Origin: a virus
Direction: 5' to 3' (one strand)
IMG/VR virus record: IMGVR_UViG_3300027151_000002
Coordinates: 1 to 64,000 of that record
DNA length: 64,000 nt
Under the pieces are notes generated by a model. The model was not told the DNA's origin. It worked only from the letters and a program-made list of their open reading frames with translations, and made no database searches. Numbering within the stretch: position 1 is the first letter of the stretch; every line of letters begins with the position of its first letter. This document shows, in pieces, positions 21,862-30,369 of the stretch. The position numbers and the translations under genes were made by a program.

Positions 21862-22556
21862 CAGATGTCAATACAGAGGTGGGGTTGTACGCCTTGCCAG
21901 TTGCTTTTAGCTTTAGCAAGGTGCAATTGCGGGAAGTATTCAATACGGCGCTGCATGCCAGTGCCATATGGATCTGCATGTCCTTGATAGTTCCATTCAT
22001 CAGGACCGTGCTTGTCTGGATGGTAAATATGGCAAGGCACATCTTGGAGCTTCCAGAGCATGTAGTCTTCGTTTGGCACGCCCCACTGCTTCCATTGCTG
22101 CAATGCTTCAGGAGAGCTGTCTAAGTTTTTGATGGCCATCAAGCGCTCTTTGTGAGTCATGAGGTAGTCGTAGCGATAAAGCCCGATGCTCATTGATGGC
22201 GTTTGTTTCATTGCCACTTTCTCTGGGGCCTCCACGGGAGGCTCATAAGCCAATGCTTTAAAGAGGGGGCCTGCAATGCAAGTGTCGTGAAGAAGAAACC
22301 AATATTTGCTTTCCATTGAATGCTCCACAATTTCAATGAGCGGCGTGTATTCAAAGGAATTCTGCTGCGTCAGCAGCATTGGCACGCCTTTGTAGCTTGT
22401 ATTGGCGCGAACAGTTTGTCCGCCATTGACAATCAAAATTTCCTCTTGCTTGATGCCAGCAGCAAGCAAACTGGGAATGATGACGGGAATCGTATGCGGG
22501 GCAAACTTCTTGCACGTACTAATGCAAAAGCGTATTGAGGCGGGAGGCAGTGTCAT
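21861..22556 (-). CDS. Glycosyltransferase-like protein of unknown family
   Basis: A 231-residue protein. The early alternating strands (IRFCISTCKKFAPHTIPVII, EEILIVNGG) and the later YWFLLHDTCIAG resemble a GT-A nucleotide-sugar-binding core, with HD-T at the position where a DxD motif would be. SIGLYRYDYLM and PNEDYMLWKLQ might serve the acceptor and catalytic sites. No named family is assigned. It abuts the oxidoreductase gene (one-base overlap) in the same minus-strand pair. Confidence 0.5.
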   Translation of the reverse strand: MTLPPASIRFCISTCKKFAPHTIPVIIPSLLAAGIKQEEILIVNGGQTVRANTSYKGVPMLLTQQNSFEYTPLIEIVEHSMESKYWFLLHDTCIAGPLFKALAYEPPVEAPEKVAMKQTPSMSIGLYRYDYLMTHKERLMAIKNLDSSPEALQQWKQWGVPNEDYMLWKLQDVPCHIYHPDKHGPDEWNYQGHADPYGTGMQRRIEYFPQLHLAKAKSNWQGVQPHLCIDI

Positions 22557-22616
22557 TTTTCCTGTTTTGCCATCAGTATAAAAGCCCCTTAAGATGACGA
22601 AGATTCAGAGGAGACT

Positions 22617-23840
22617 ATGGCTCGCATTCTTTATTGTGGTGATGCGTTTGTAGAAACAGGCTTTGGGCGAGTGGCTCAATACTTGCTCCCTGCATTAGCA
22701 GAAGAGCATGAAGTGGCAGTATTGGCAGTCAACTACCATGGCGATCCTCATCCAGAAGCGAAGAACTATACGGTCTATCCTGCAATGCTGCATGGAAACG
22801 ATCCCTTTGGCTCCCACCGCGTTGCAAGTGTCATTCAAACCTTCAAGCCAGACCTCGTGTGGGTGACTAATGACATCTGGATTGCTTTGCAGCTATGGGA
22901 AAAAGCTAAGCCGTTTAAAGAGCAGCTTGGTTTCAAATGGTTTGTCTACACTCCCATTGACTCGTACGGCCTGTTTCCAGACCTTGCAGCTCCCATGATG
23001 GAATGGGATGGCTTGGCAACTTACACAGAATTTGCCAAGAAAGAGCTTGAGCTAATGGGTTATACAAAGCCCATTCGCATCATCGGTCATGGCACTGATT
23101 TCACAAAGTTCTTCCCCATGGACAAGGAAGAATGTCGCAAGAAGCTTGGCGTGCCAGATGATGTGTTTGTCGTGTTTAATGGCAACAGGAATCAACCGCG
23201 CAAGCGCATTGATCTGACAATTAAAGCATTCATCAAGTTTGCTAAAGGCAAGGACGACGCTCGTCTATGGCTCAATATGGGCAGTAAAGACTTGGGGTGG
23301 GAATTAATCCCCCTGTTTAAGCGTGTGGCGCGTGACGAAGGGTTTGACCCCACTAGCAAACTCATCTTGACAAGTCCACATTTTTCAGTTGATAACTGTC
23401 TTCCTGTTGAGCAGCTTAATCAAGTGTATAACGCTGCTGATATTGGCATTAACACTTGCATTGGCGAGGGATGGGGCCTGGTCAACTCGGAGCACGGTTC
23501 CACTGGCGTGGCGCAAGTGGTTCCTGACCATACAAGCCTGGCTGAAATCTTTGATGAAGTGCCGCGCATTGAATGTAATGCCAGTGAAACTGACAGGAAT
23601 TATGGCTTGGAACGTTTGCTTCCCGATCCGCAATCTGCCGCAGACATTCTCACTTACTACTACGAGAACCGCGACGTTCTGAAGCAGCATGGACAATGGT
23701 GCTACAAGCGTCTCCATGAGGAGCCTTTCACATGGCCTTATATTCAACAGCAGCTTAAAGACGCAGTGAATGAAACTCTTGCTGCTAAGCCAGCGGAGCC
23801 CGAATTTAAGGGCTTCGGTACTCCTGCCAAGATTGCTTGA
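22617..23840 (+). CDS. Group 1 glycosyltransferase (GT4/GT-B)
   Basis: A 407-residue GT-B enzyme. The N-terminal domain begins ILYCGDAFVETGFGRVAQ, and the C-terminal domain carries FNGNRNQPRKRIDLTIKAF and the donor-site EGWGLVNSEHGSTG with the E-x7-E spacing of GT4 retaining transferases. A strong Shine-Dalgarno AGAGGAG precedes the ATG. It transfers a sugar from a nucleotide donor to an acceptor in the cytoplasm; target could be virion protein, DNA base or host glycan. It is divergently transcribed from the minus-strand pair. Confidence 0.85.
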   Translation: MARILYCGDAFVETGFGRVAQYLLPALAEEHEVAVLAVNYHGDPHPEAKNYTVYPAMLHGNDPFGSHRVASVIQTFKPDLVWVTNDIWIALQLWEKAKPFKEQLGFKWFVYTPIDSYGLFPDLAAPMMEWDGLATYTEFAKKELELMGYTKPIRIIGHGTDFTKFFPMDKEECRKKLGVPDDVFVVFNGNRNQPRKRIDLTIKAFIKFAKGKDDARLWLNMGSKDLGWELIPLFKRVARDEGFDPTSKLILTSPHFSVDNCLPVEQLNQVYNAADIGINTCIGEGWGLVNSEHGSTGVAQVVPDHTSLAEIFDEVPRIECNASETDRNYGLERLLPDPQSAADILTYYYENRDVLKQHGQWCYKRLHEEPFTWPYIQQQLKDAVNETLAAKPAEPEFKGFGTPAKIA

Positions 23841-23845
23841 TCGCC

Positions 23846-24562
23846 ATGCAAATTTCACAAATTTTTCTTTCTACTGATCCAGCGGAAGAGCTGAGTCCAT
23901 TTCTCAAGCATGCCACTGGAACTATTGACGCATGTTTTCCTGATGCTGAGCATGTCATTTACAACAATGACATGCTTCGTGCTTTCATTGCTGAAAACTA
24001 TGGGGAGGAGGTGGTATGGGCGTATGATTGCCTGGCGCCATTCTCTTACAAGGCGGACCTTGGTCGATTCTGCTTGCTGAATAAACTTGGCGGCTGGTAT
24101 TTTGACATTGGCGTGAGAGCCTTTAATGCAGTGGACCTTGGTGATCGCATTGAATTTTTGGCTTTTCGTGATATTCAACGCTTTAGCTACACAAGCTGGG
24201 CCTGTGCTACAACCGTGCTCTATTCCAAGCCAAACAATGCGGCGCTACAAACTGCCATTGAAATGATTGTGGCCAATTGCATTGAGCAATACTATGGCAT
24301 CACGCCATTGTGCCCCACTGGCCCCACTCTTCTAGGTAAAGCGCTTGCCGTAAATGGCAGCCAAGCTAATTTTGTCTATGGTGACTACCTTGAACTGACG
24401 CCTACACATGGTCAGAAGAACAGAGCGTTCGTATTGCCCGATGGTACGATTATGGCCTGGAGCAAGCCTGCAGGAGGTGGCGATCTCACTGGCCTTGGGG
24501 CTAAGGGCGTAAACAATTACAACGAGCTGTGGGCGTCGAGGAAAGTTTATGCAACCGTCTGA
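23846..24562 (+). CDS. GT32-like glycosyltransferase (DXD type)
   Basis: A 238-residue protein of the Gly_transf_sug/GT32 kind: YKADLGRFCLLNKLGGWYFD is the typical helix and DxD-bearing strand (about residues 67-86, here FDIG rather than DxD). LCPTGPTLLGKAL matches the later family block. These enzymes add a hexose to protein or polysaccharide. The ATG at 23846 is chosen over a TTG three codons earlier. It overlaps the next gene by 14 bases. Confidence 0.75.
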   Translation: MQISQIFLSTDPAEELSPFLKHATGTIDACFPDAEHVIYNNDMLRAFIAENYGEEVVWAYDCLAPFSYKADLGRFCLLNKLGGWYFDIGVRAFNAVDLGDRIEFLAFRDIQRFSYTSWACATTVLYSKPNNAALQTAIEMIVANCIEQYYGITPLCPTGPTLLGKALAVNGSQANFVYGDYLELTPTHGQKNRAFVLPDGTIMAWSKPAGGGDLTGLGAKGVNNYNELWASRKVYATV

Positions 24563-25265
24563 TTGCACCATTTATGCCGTGTGCATTCCTGGTGAGAAGG
24601 TGAGATATGAAGCCCGGTCTCGCATTGTTCCCATTATGGGAGGAGCATATGCTTTGTCTAGTGAGGAGCGTGAAACGCTCCGCAGGCAAGGTTACGTGTT
24701 TGACGATGAGAATGCTTCTCTTTCCACTCGTAATAGTCGATGGGGAGAATTGTCTTGTATTTCTTGGATGATTCTCAATGCCAATGAAAAGAATATTGGC
24801 AATGCACAATACAGGCGTAATTGGCTGGAACCAAATGATCAATGGTACGACGAGAATACGTTGTATTTCCCAGAACCCGCATTGTTCAACTGCACATTAG
24901 AGCAGCAGTTTTATGGTGGGCATTCTGCTTTTGATGCTCCTGCTATCACTAGGGAAATTGCGGATTCAGGAAGCTGGCTCTTTTCAAGGGAAGAAATTGA
25001 TGCCATCTGGAAGCAAAACAGCTTTATTGGCTGCAATATGGCCAGAGGAAGCAATGTTCAATACAAGCAATTTATGAGCGCATTGTTTGTGGCATTGGCC
25101 CCCATTTGGCACAAGCATGAAGAACAGTTTCTTCGCATTGGAGGCTATGACAAGAGGGCATTGGCTTTTATTGCCGAGCGTCTTATTACTGGCATGGTTT
25201 TGTATCGCGACAAACTTTTTCCTGACATGAATATTGCCACTGCTCCTATAGGATTCATCCATTGA
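24549..25265 (+). CDS. DUF4422-like glycosyltransferase
   Basis: A 238-residue protein with NIGNAQYRRNWL (about 78-92), corresponding to the GLVHYRR block of DUF4422 proteins, which occur in capsule and O-antigen clusters. Its start overlaps the end of the GT32-like gene. C-terminal helices (RALAFIAERLITGMVLYRDK) match the family end. With the preceding two genes it likely builds a short glycan. Confidence 0.65.
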   Translation: MQPSDCTIYAVCIPGEKVRYEARSRIVPIMGGAYALSSEERETLRRQGYVFDDENASLSTRNSRWGELSCISWMILNANEKNIGNAQYRRNWLEPNDQWYDENTLYFPEPALFNCTLEQQFYGGHSAFDAPAITREIADSGSWLFSREEIDAIWKQNSFIGCNMARGSNVQYKQFMSALFVALAPIWHKHEEQFLRIGGYDKRALAFIAERLITGMVLYRDKLFPDMNIATAPIGFIH

Positions 25266-25291
25266 TTATGCTTAAGAAAAGCATTTAGGCC

Positions 25292-25543
25292 ATGACCAAG
25301 AAAGAAAAGCAGGCAAAAATCGCCAAGGTAATGCGTGAATTTAAAGGGGGCAAGCTGAAGAGCAGCAGTGGTGAACCAGTGAAGAGCCCGAAACAAGCTC
25401 TGGCAATTGCCCTGTCCGAAGCTGGTATGTCGCGCAAACCGAAGAAAGATATGAGCGACGAATACTATATGGGGTTCTTTAAGGAGCTTGCTGGTGAGGA
25501 AGAGGAGGAGGAAATGGATGGGAGTTGCGGAAAAAAGCACTGA
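25292..25543 (+). CDS. DUF6496-like small basic protein
   Basis: An 83-residue protein. AKIAKVMREFKGGKLKSSSG followed by SPKQALAIALSEAGMSRKPK is the DUF6496 pattern, a short module common in phages and cyanobacteria. An acidic run EEEEEEMDG closes it. The following gene overlaps its end by 19 bases. The function is unknown; its basic N-terminal half could bind nucleic acid. Confidence 0.7.
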   Translation: MTKKEKQAKIAKVMREFKGGKLKSSSGEPVKSPKQALAIALSEAGMSRKPKKDMSDEYYMGFFKELAGEEEEEEMDGSCGKKH

Positions 25544-25890
25544 GGGGAGACGCTGAAAGCTTCTCCCCTCCTGCTGCCGTAAGGAGCGCTGCCCGTCGTG
25601 GCTTAGAGCTGCGAAAGAAACACGGCAAAGGCGGTTTGACGACGCAGGAGGCGGGGAAGCAGGGTATTGGTAGTGGCGTGGCAAGAGCCGGCGACCTTGC
25701 TGGCGGCAGCAAAATTAGCTACGCCACTATCAAGCGCATGTCTGCGTTCTTTTCTCGCCATGAAAAGAATAAAAGTGGTGGCGAAAATGATGCTGGATAT
25801 ATTGCTTGGCTTTTATGGGGAGGCGATGCCGGGAGGGCATGGGCAAATCGCATCATTAAAATGGTGGAAAGTCGAAACAAAGATCAATGA
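25525..25890 (+). CDS. Conserved phage head-region protein with LLWGGDAG motif
   Basis: A 121-residue basic protein. AARRGLELRKKHGKGG, SYATIKRMSAFFSRHEKNK and AWLLWGGDAGRAWANRII form a pattern I know from phage head modules, sometimes fused to prohead proteins, without a proven function. The start codon appears to be TTG at 25525, inside the preceding gene. Neighbouring DUF6496-like protein suggests a shared role, perhaps nucleic-acid or scaffold binding. Confidence 0.65.
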   Translation: MRKKALRGDAESFSPPAAVRSAARRGLELRKKHGKGGLTTQEAGKQGIGSGVARAGDLAGGSKISYATIKRMSAFFSRHEKNKSGGENDAGYIAWLLWGGDAGRAWANRIIKMVESRNKDQ

Positions 25891-26201
25891 GCGAATACGT
25901 ACGCGTCATCGAACAAGAGGATGAAGGCATTGGTCTTTTACAGGCGCTGTCTATTCTTTCTTCCAACGAGCATCGCAATACTTCTCGGTGGGAACTGGTG
26001 GAGAAGCAATGCTTTAAGAATGGGCGACTAGATGAGACGCATATCTATGTGATGAGTGTTTACGAAAAGCCTGACCCTCATTTTGAGCCAACTAAATTTC
26101 TAACGTTTGAAATTGAGGCAATGGCAAAATCGTACATCATGGAAGGCATTGAAGACCAGCTTCGTGATATTCGCGGAGAAGATGACGAAGACGAAGACTA
26201 A
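25887..26201 (+). CDS. Acidic hypothetical protein
   Basis: A 104-residue protein ending in an acidic tail (RGEDDEDED). It overlaps the end of the gene before by four bases and converges with the minus-strand repressor gene, overlapping it by four bases. The mixed alpha/beta body (HIYVMSVYEKPDPHFEPTKF) gives no known family. Confidence 0.6.
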   Translation: MSEYVRVIEQEDEGIGLLQALSILSSNEHRNTSRWELVEKQCFKNGRLDETHIYVMSVYEKPDPHFEPTKFLTFEIEAMAKSYIMEGIEDQLRDIRGEDDEDED

Positions 26202-26482
26202 TCTCGCTTTGTATTAAGGATGAATGATGGGTAGCCCATCAGCCACAGCACGCTAATGCCGTAGAGTCCGCTGAGAGTGCGAATTTGCACGCAGTCTGGA
26301 GCAAGTTCTGCACGTTCCATGCGGGAATAAGAGCTTTGGCTTGTATGCAAAGCTTCTGCTACGTTCTTCTGCGAGAGCCCGCTGTTAAGGCGGGCTTCTT
26401 TAATGCGAGAAGCAATAAGCAGGCGAGCTTGCTGATGTGGCATTTTAAGCACATCGGCGCTGCTCTTCTTGAGGAACATCAT
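26198..26482 (-). CDS. Xre-family helix-turn-helix regulator
   Basis: A 94-residue repressor-like protein. ASRIKEARLNSGLSQKNVAEALHTSQSSYSRMERAELAP includes the full helix-turn-helix of the Cro/CI-Xre family (about residues 25-63). The C-terminal half is short, with no peptidase or dimerisation domain typical of CI. It is divergent from the protease gene, and a perfect palindrome lies between the two, so it probably regulates both itself and the head operon. Confidence 0.85.
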   Translation of the reverse strand: MMFLKKSSADVLKMPHQQARLLIASRIKEARLNSGLSQKNVAEALHTSQSSYSRMERAELAPDCVQIRTLSGLYGISVLWLMGYPSFILNTKRD

Positions 26483-26510
26483 TTCCTAGTCAGTTCTGAA
26501 TAGTTGTTTT

Positions 26511-26536
26511 TATAATAAACTAAGTTTATTGATAAA
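26511..26536. promoter_or_regulatory. Palindromic operator with overlapping TATAAT box
   Basis: AATAAACT-A-AGTTTATT (26514-26530) is a perfect 17-bp inverted repeat, extended by TTTAT and ATAAA on its flanks. TATAAT (26511-26516) overlaps it on the plus strand 28 bases before the protease start codon. This is the expected arrangement for repression of the plus-strand promoter by the adjacent Xre-family protein. Confidence 0.7.
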
Positions 26537-26544
26537 GTGAGTAT

Positions 26545-27738
26545 ATGAGCACCACATCTTGTCGCTACGATTTCTCTCCTATTGAGAAATATGAGGTGAC
26601 GCCTGAAGGTTATCTTCGGGCATGGGCCTCAATTGCTCGCACTGGCATTCAGCTCTACACAGATGCTGATGGTTCAGTGCGTCGTGAATATAGGCCTGAA
26701 ACAGAAGTGGCGTCTCCCGATAGTCTTGCTTCCTTTGCGGGCAAGGCAATCACTTCGGAACATCCTCCCGTTCTTCTTGATGCCGACAATACTAAAGACT
26801 ACCAAGTAGGATTTAGCGGCACTGAAGTGGTGTACGACAATGGTTTTGTCAAAGCTGTAATGACAATTACGGACAAGGAAACCATTGATCGCATCATGCG
26901 GGGCGATGCTCGTGAGGTAAGCGCTGGCTATAGGGTTAATTATGATCCTACGCCTGGCGTTACTGATAGCGGTGAGCATTACGATGGCATCCAAAAGGAA
27001 ATCCTTGGTAATCACATCGCCGTTGTTCGTCGGGGCCGCGCTGGCCCGCAAGTGAAGCTTCATCTTGATCGTCAAGATGCAGCAGATCCATCTCTAATTT
27101 CCATTGAGGAAAATACAACTATGAGCGCGAAAGTCGTTTTCGACGGCGCCGAGTTTGAAGTGACGGAGAGCGTTGCTCTTGCGATCACTAAAGAACGCGA
27201 AGACGCCAAAATGTCCTACGAGGACATGAAGAAAAAGTACGACGCCATGATGTCCGAAGCTTCCAAAATGAAGGAAGAAATGGACGCCATGGAAAAGGAA
27301 ATGAAGGGCAAGTGTGATTCCGCTGAGGGTCGCGCTGATGCTCTGGCAGAACAAGTTGAAGAACTGACTGCTGAATTGGCTGCCGCCAAGGAAATCAATC
27401 TTGATTCCATGGTGGAAGAGCGTGTGGCTCTCATCGAGAAGGCTAAGCCTGTTCTTGATGCTGCTTACGCTTTCGCTGGCAAAACCGCCCGTGAAGTGAT
27501 GGTTGATTCCATCAAGGCAGTGCGTGGTGATGAGCTTGATCTTTCCGAGAAGAGCGACGACTACGTGCAAGCAATGTTTGATACTCTCTCTGAGGGTCGC
27601 AAAGATTCTGCCACCACTGACGAGCTGCGCAAAGTCGTAGCTTCCATTGCTTCTCCTGTGTCTGCACCTTCGTCCTATCTGGACATGCTGCAGAATGCTT
27701 GGAAGAAGCCCCTTTCCATCTCCAAGGAGGCTAAGTAA
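26545..27738 (+). CDS. Prohead protease fused to scaffold (DUF2213-like)
   Basis: A 397-residue protein. Residues 1-180 resemble DUF2213 prohead proteases (SFAGKAITSEHPP, REVSAGYRVNYDPTPGV, GNHIAVVRRGRAGP), where His and Ser residues would form the active site. Residues 193-397 are a charged coiled-coil scaffold (KKKYDAMMSEASKMKEEMDA). The protease trims scaffold and capsid protein during maturation. An internal in-frame start at 27121 probably makes free scaffold. Confidence 0.8.
   Translation: MSTTSCRYDFSPIEKYEVTPEGYLRAWASIARTGIQLYTDADGSVRREYRPETEVASPDSLASFAGKAITSEHPPVLLDADNTKDYQVGFSGTEVVYDNGFVKAVMTITDKETIDRIMRGDAREVSAGYRVNYDPTPGVTDSGEHYDGIQKEILGNHIAVVRRGRAGPQVKLHLDRQDAADPSLISIEENTTMSAKVVFDGAEFEVTESVALAITKEREDAKMSYEDMKKKYDAMMSEASKMKEEMDAMEKEMKGKCDSAEGRADALAEQVEELTAELAAAKEINLDSMVEERVALIEKAKPVLDAAYAFAGKTAREVMVDSIKAVRGDELDLSEKSDDYVQAMFDTLSEGRKDSATTDELRKVVASIASPVSAPSSYLDMLQNAWKKPLSISKEAK
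27121..27738 (+). CDS. Internal in-frame scaffold protein
   Basis: An ATG at 27121 (MSAKVVFDGAEFEV) in frame with the protease gene is preceded by TTGAGGA, a Shine-Dalgarno-like sequence also used before the gene at 30397. It would produce a 205-residue protein consisting of only the scaffold part, as with lambda Nu3 inside gene C. The protease/scaffold boundary falls just before this Met, which supports the proposal. Confidence 0.65.
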   Translation: MSAKVVFDGAEFEVTESVALAITKEREDAKMSYEDMKKKYDAMMSEASKMKEEMDAMEKEMKGKCDSAEGRADALAEQVEELTAELAAAKEINLDSMVEERVALIEKAKPVLDAAYAFAGKTAREVMVDSIKAVRGDELDLSEKSDDYVQAMFDTLSEGRKDSATTDELRKVVASIASPVSAPSSYLDMLQNAWKKPLSISKEAK

Positions 27739-27740
27739 TT

Positions 27741-28301
27741 ATGGCCGTAACTTTCTCTGCTTCGGGCACTGCCTCCGCTGGTGGCGTGCAACAGGCTTAT
27801 AGCCTGCAGCACAACGCATTGCTGGAAGGTCAACTGTCTGACATCCGCGACAACACTATCACCACTCGCCTTAACGAAACTGGCGCTGTTGTGCCTTTCG
27901 GTAATCTGGTGGTATACAACACTGCTGGCACTGTTGCCAACTCCGCTACTACCATCTCTGGCGCTTCTGACACTGTGCTGGGCGTTAACGTCCTCACCTA
28001 TGTTGATGAAACCGCCCTGGACGCAAACAATCGTCCTGGTGTGAAGAACCAGCAAGCCATGAACGTGGCCAATGAAGGTGCAGTTGCCGTTTACGTGACT
28101 GGCGCCGTTACTCCCGCATCGCCCGTGCGTGTGCTGTATTCCGCTAGCGGCACTGGCAAGGTTGGTCAGTTCTCCCATGCTTTCGCATCGGGCAAAACTG
28201 TTCGCCTCGCTAACGCTCGTTTCCTCACCTCTACCACTGGCAGCGGCCTCGCTGTTCTGGAGCTGAATGGTCCGAGCTTCACCCTCTCTGCTGATTCTTG
28301 A
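27741..28301 (+). CDS. Capsid decoration protein
   Basis: A 186-residue Ala/Gly/Thr/Val-rich beta protein, located between the protease and the major capsid protein, the usual position for head-decoration (cement) proteins. Alternating strands such as GAVAVYVTGAVTPASPVRVL are typical. It may bind the capsid surface and stabilise it. Family assignment relies on position and composition. Confidence 0.65.
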   Translation: MAVTFSASGTASAGGVQQAYSLQHNALLEGQLSDIRDNTITTRLNETGAVVPFGNLVVYNTAGTVANSATTISGASDTVLGVNVLTYVDETALDANNRPGVKNQQAMNVANEGAVAVYVTGAVTPASPVRVLYSASGTGKVGQFSHAFASGKTVRLANARFLTSTTGSGLAVLELNGPSFTLSADS

Positions 28302-28317
28302 TAGGAGGCTCTTAAAA

Positions 28318-29226
28318 ATGTCTGAATTCCGTATGGATGATGCGGGCCTGTTCCTTGAGCGTCAGCTTGAGTACATTCGCCCCCAAGTCTTTGAAGTGCA
28401 GTATGCGGATATTAAATATCCCACTGTGCTGCCCGTCACTGCTGAAGCTGGTCCTGGCGCCCAGACCTTCACCTATCGCATCATGGACTCCACTGGTGAG
28501 TTCCGTCTGATTGCGGACGCCGCTGATGATCTGCCCCGCGCTGACATCAGCCAAGTGGAGAAGAGCATCAACATCCGTTCCTTCGGTGGCAGCTTTGGCT
28601 ACACCGTGCAGGAACTGCGTGCTGCTCAAATGGCCAACATCGCCTTGGAGCAGCGTCGTGCTGCTGCTGTGCGTCGTGCCTATGAAGAGAAAGTGGAGAG
28701 CCTGGCTTTCTTCGGCGAAAGCTCTGTGGGTCTCGCTGGTTTCTTCAACAACTCCACTGTGGACGTTGTTGCTGCTGACAAGTGGTTTACCACTGCTGGC
28801 ACCACTGCTCAAGAAATGCTGGAACTGCTGAACTATGGCGTGACTGCCATCATCAACGGCTCCAAGATGAAGGAACAGCCCGACACCATTCTGCTGTCCT
28901 ACGCGGATTACAACAAGATTAGCACCACTCGCAACTCCGACAGCTCGGACGTGACCGTGCTTGAGTACTTCCTGCGTACCAACCCCTACATCCGCAACGT
29001 TGAGCCCATCAACCAACTTGAGGCTGATAACAGCGTGCTGAATACTGACCGTATGGTTGTGTACAAGCGCGATCCTGAGAAGGTGCAACTGCACATTCCT
29101 CAGCCTCTTGAGCTGTTCCCGCCCCAACAGCGTGGTCTGGAATTCATCGTTCCTGCTCATGCCCGTGTGGGTGGCGTTGCTCTCTACTATCCCAAGAGCG
29201 TGATCTACGTGCAGGCCGCTTCCTGA
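28318..29226 (+). CDS. Major capsid protein (DUF2184-like, HK97 fold)
   Basis: A 302-residue protein starting at the ATG after the GGAGG Shine-Dalgarno (28301-28310). MDDAGLFLERQLEYIRPQVFE and SINIRSFGGSFGYTVQELRA are typical of the DUF2184 capsid family, and the C-terminus ends in strand-rich VGGVALYYPKSVIYVQ. It should form the icosahedral shell. Its lack of rare codons is in line with high expression. The position after decoration protein and protease supports the call. Confidence 0.85.
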   Translation: MSEFRMDDAGLFLERQLEYIRPQVFEVQYADIKYPTVLPVTAEAGPGAQTFTYRIMDSTGEFRLIADAADDLPRADISQVEKSINIRSFGGSFGYTVQELRAAQMANIALEQRRAAAVRRAYEEKVESLAFFGESSVGLAGFFNNSTVDVVAADKWFTTAGTTAQEMLELLNYGVTAIINGSKMKEQPDTILLSYADYNKISTTRNSDSSDVTVLEYFLRTNPYIRNVEPINQLEADNSVLNTDRMVVYKRDPEKVQLHIPQPLELFPPQQRGLEFIVPAHARVGGVALYYPKSVIYVQAAS

Positions 29227-29282
29227 GGATAGTTAATCAAGAAGGAGGGCGTTAAGCTATTAGCAATTGTTTTTCTTGAACA

Positions 29283-29669
29283 ATGCTGATTGCTTATCGT
29301 CCCGAACTTGAAAATCCCCCTCGCGATGCAGGGTTTGGCATTATTACCAGGAGCGGGCTTATTCAACTCACTCCTGGTCTTAATCAGGAAATTCCTGATG
29401 AGAAGTGGAAGGAAGCTAAGGAGAACGGCACTGTCAAAAAGCTTCTTGCTATTGGTGCCATTGAAGAAATGAAAGAACAAGTGATGGTAGAAGACCTGCC
29501 TGAAAATGTTCAAAGCCTTAGTGAACTTCCCCTTACGCAAGCTATTCGCGCCATTGAACTCATCCATGATCCAGACCGTCTGGCGGATTGGAAGAAGATT
29601 GAAGGGCGTATTCGCGTGAGGAATGCCATTGCAAAGCGCGTTGAAGCCATTCGTATTGGGAAGGCCTGA
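29283..29669 (+). CDS. Head-tail region hypothetical protein
   Basis: A 128-residue protein between the capsid gene and connector genes. The N-terminal half has beta strands (GFGIITRSGLIQLTPGLN) and the C-terminal half is helical and basic (KKIEGRIRVRNAIAKRVEAI). Position suggests a head-tail joining or Ig-like accessory function, but no family is certain. Confidence 0.55.
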   Translation: MLIAYRPELENPPRDAGFGIITRSGLIQLTPGLNQEIPDEKWKEAKENGTVKKLLAIGAIEEMKEQVMVEDLPENVQSLSELPLTQAIRAIELIHDPDRLADWKKIEGRIRVRNAIAKRVEAIRIGKA

Positions 29670-29671
29670 TT

Positions 29672-29983
29672 ATGGCAGTCACTTACGCGAACTTCCTTGA
29701 GCGCTTCCCTGAATTCAGTCCACATCCTTCTGGCATTGTTAATGGTGCCATTGCAGAAGCTTCTTACGATGCTTCTAGTGATGTGTTTGGGGATCAAACT
29801 GACAGGGCAGTCAAGTTTCTTGCTGCTCATATCATTGCCATTCAACTTGCTCAAATGGGCATTCAAATTGGTGCCACTGACGGCAAAGTGTATGGCGAGG
29901 GGCTTGATGCCACTCAGTATGGTCAGGAGTTCAAACGAATGACCAATAATCTTCCTCTTTCTTCTGTTGGGTTTGTCGTGTGA
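29672..29983 (+). CDS. Head-tail connector (DUF4054-like)
   Basis: A 103-residue protein with the sequence pattern of DUF4054 head-tail adaptors: FLERFPEFS near the N-terminus and KFLAAHIIAIQLAQMG in the central helix. It should bind the portal underside to complete the neck. The next gene starts at a GTG inside its stop codon region (overlap of four bases). Confidence 0.7.
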   Translation: MAVTYANFLERFPEFSPHPSGIVNGAIAEASYDASSDVFGDQTDRAVKFLAAHIIAIQLAQMGIQIGATDGKVYGEGLDATQYGQEFKRMTNNLPLSSVGFVV

Positions 29984-30369
29984 GCAATTTCCTGGAGCCA
30001 CTTGCGAATGCCACCTTGGTGTTTAATGTGGCTTCGGGCTATGTGCTTGACAATGAAACTGGCAACTACGTGCCTGCGGCTACTGGTATTACTTTCTATG
30101 CCACGTTAAAGCAGAAGCAAAATCCCCGTTACGACCAACTGCTGGGGGCTGATCTGACTGCCGTCTATATGGAAGGCAGGATGACCAGCCCTCTTGCTTT
30201 GTCTGGCGTGACTGTTGGTGATAGTGCTCAGGCAATTATCAATGGAAGGGAAGGAAGGTTTGAACTATTGCCGAATGAACAAATTGCTATTCACTATTGG
30301 CAGTTTTTAGGCACGCCTGTCAGGGGAATTTTTAGACTGATTGGCAAAGGAAGCGTGGATAACGCTTAA
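29980..30369 (+). CDS. Head closure or neck protein
   Basis: A 129-residue beta-rich protein starting at GTG 29980, overlapping the previous stop. Size and position after the connector fit a head-closure/stopper protein. No sequence family was recognised. Translational coupling ensures stoichiometric synthesis with the connector. Confidence 0.5.
   Translation: MSNFLEPLANATLVFNVASGYVLDNETGNYVPAATGITFYATLKQKQNPRYDQLLGADLTAVYMEGRMTSPLALSGVTVGDSAQAIINGREGRFELLPNEQIAIHYWQFLGTPVRGIFRLIGKGSVDNA

Noticed and set aside
28312-29160. 282-residue minus-strand frame
   Set aside because: It is the antisense shadow of the major capsid gene; His-rich content reflects reversed codons.
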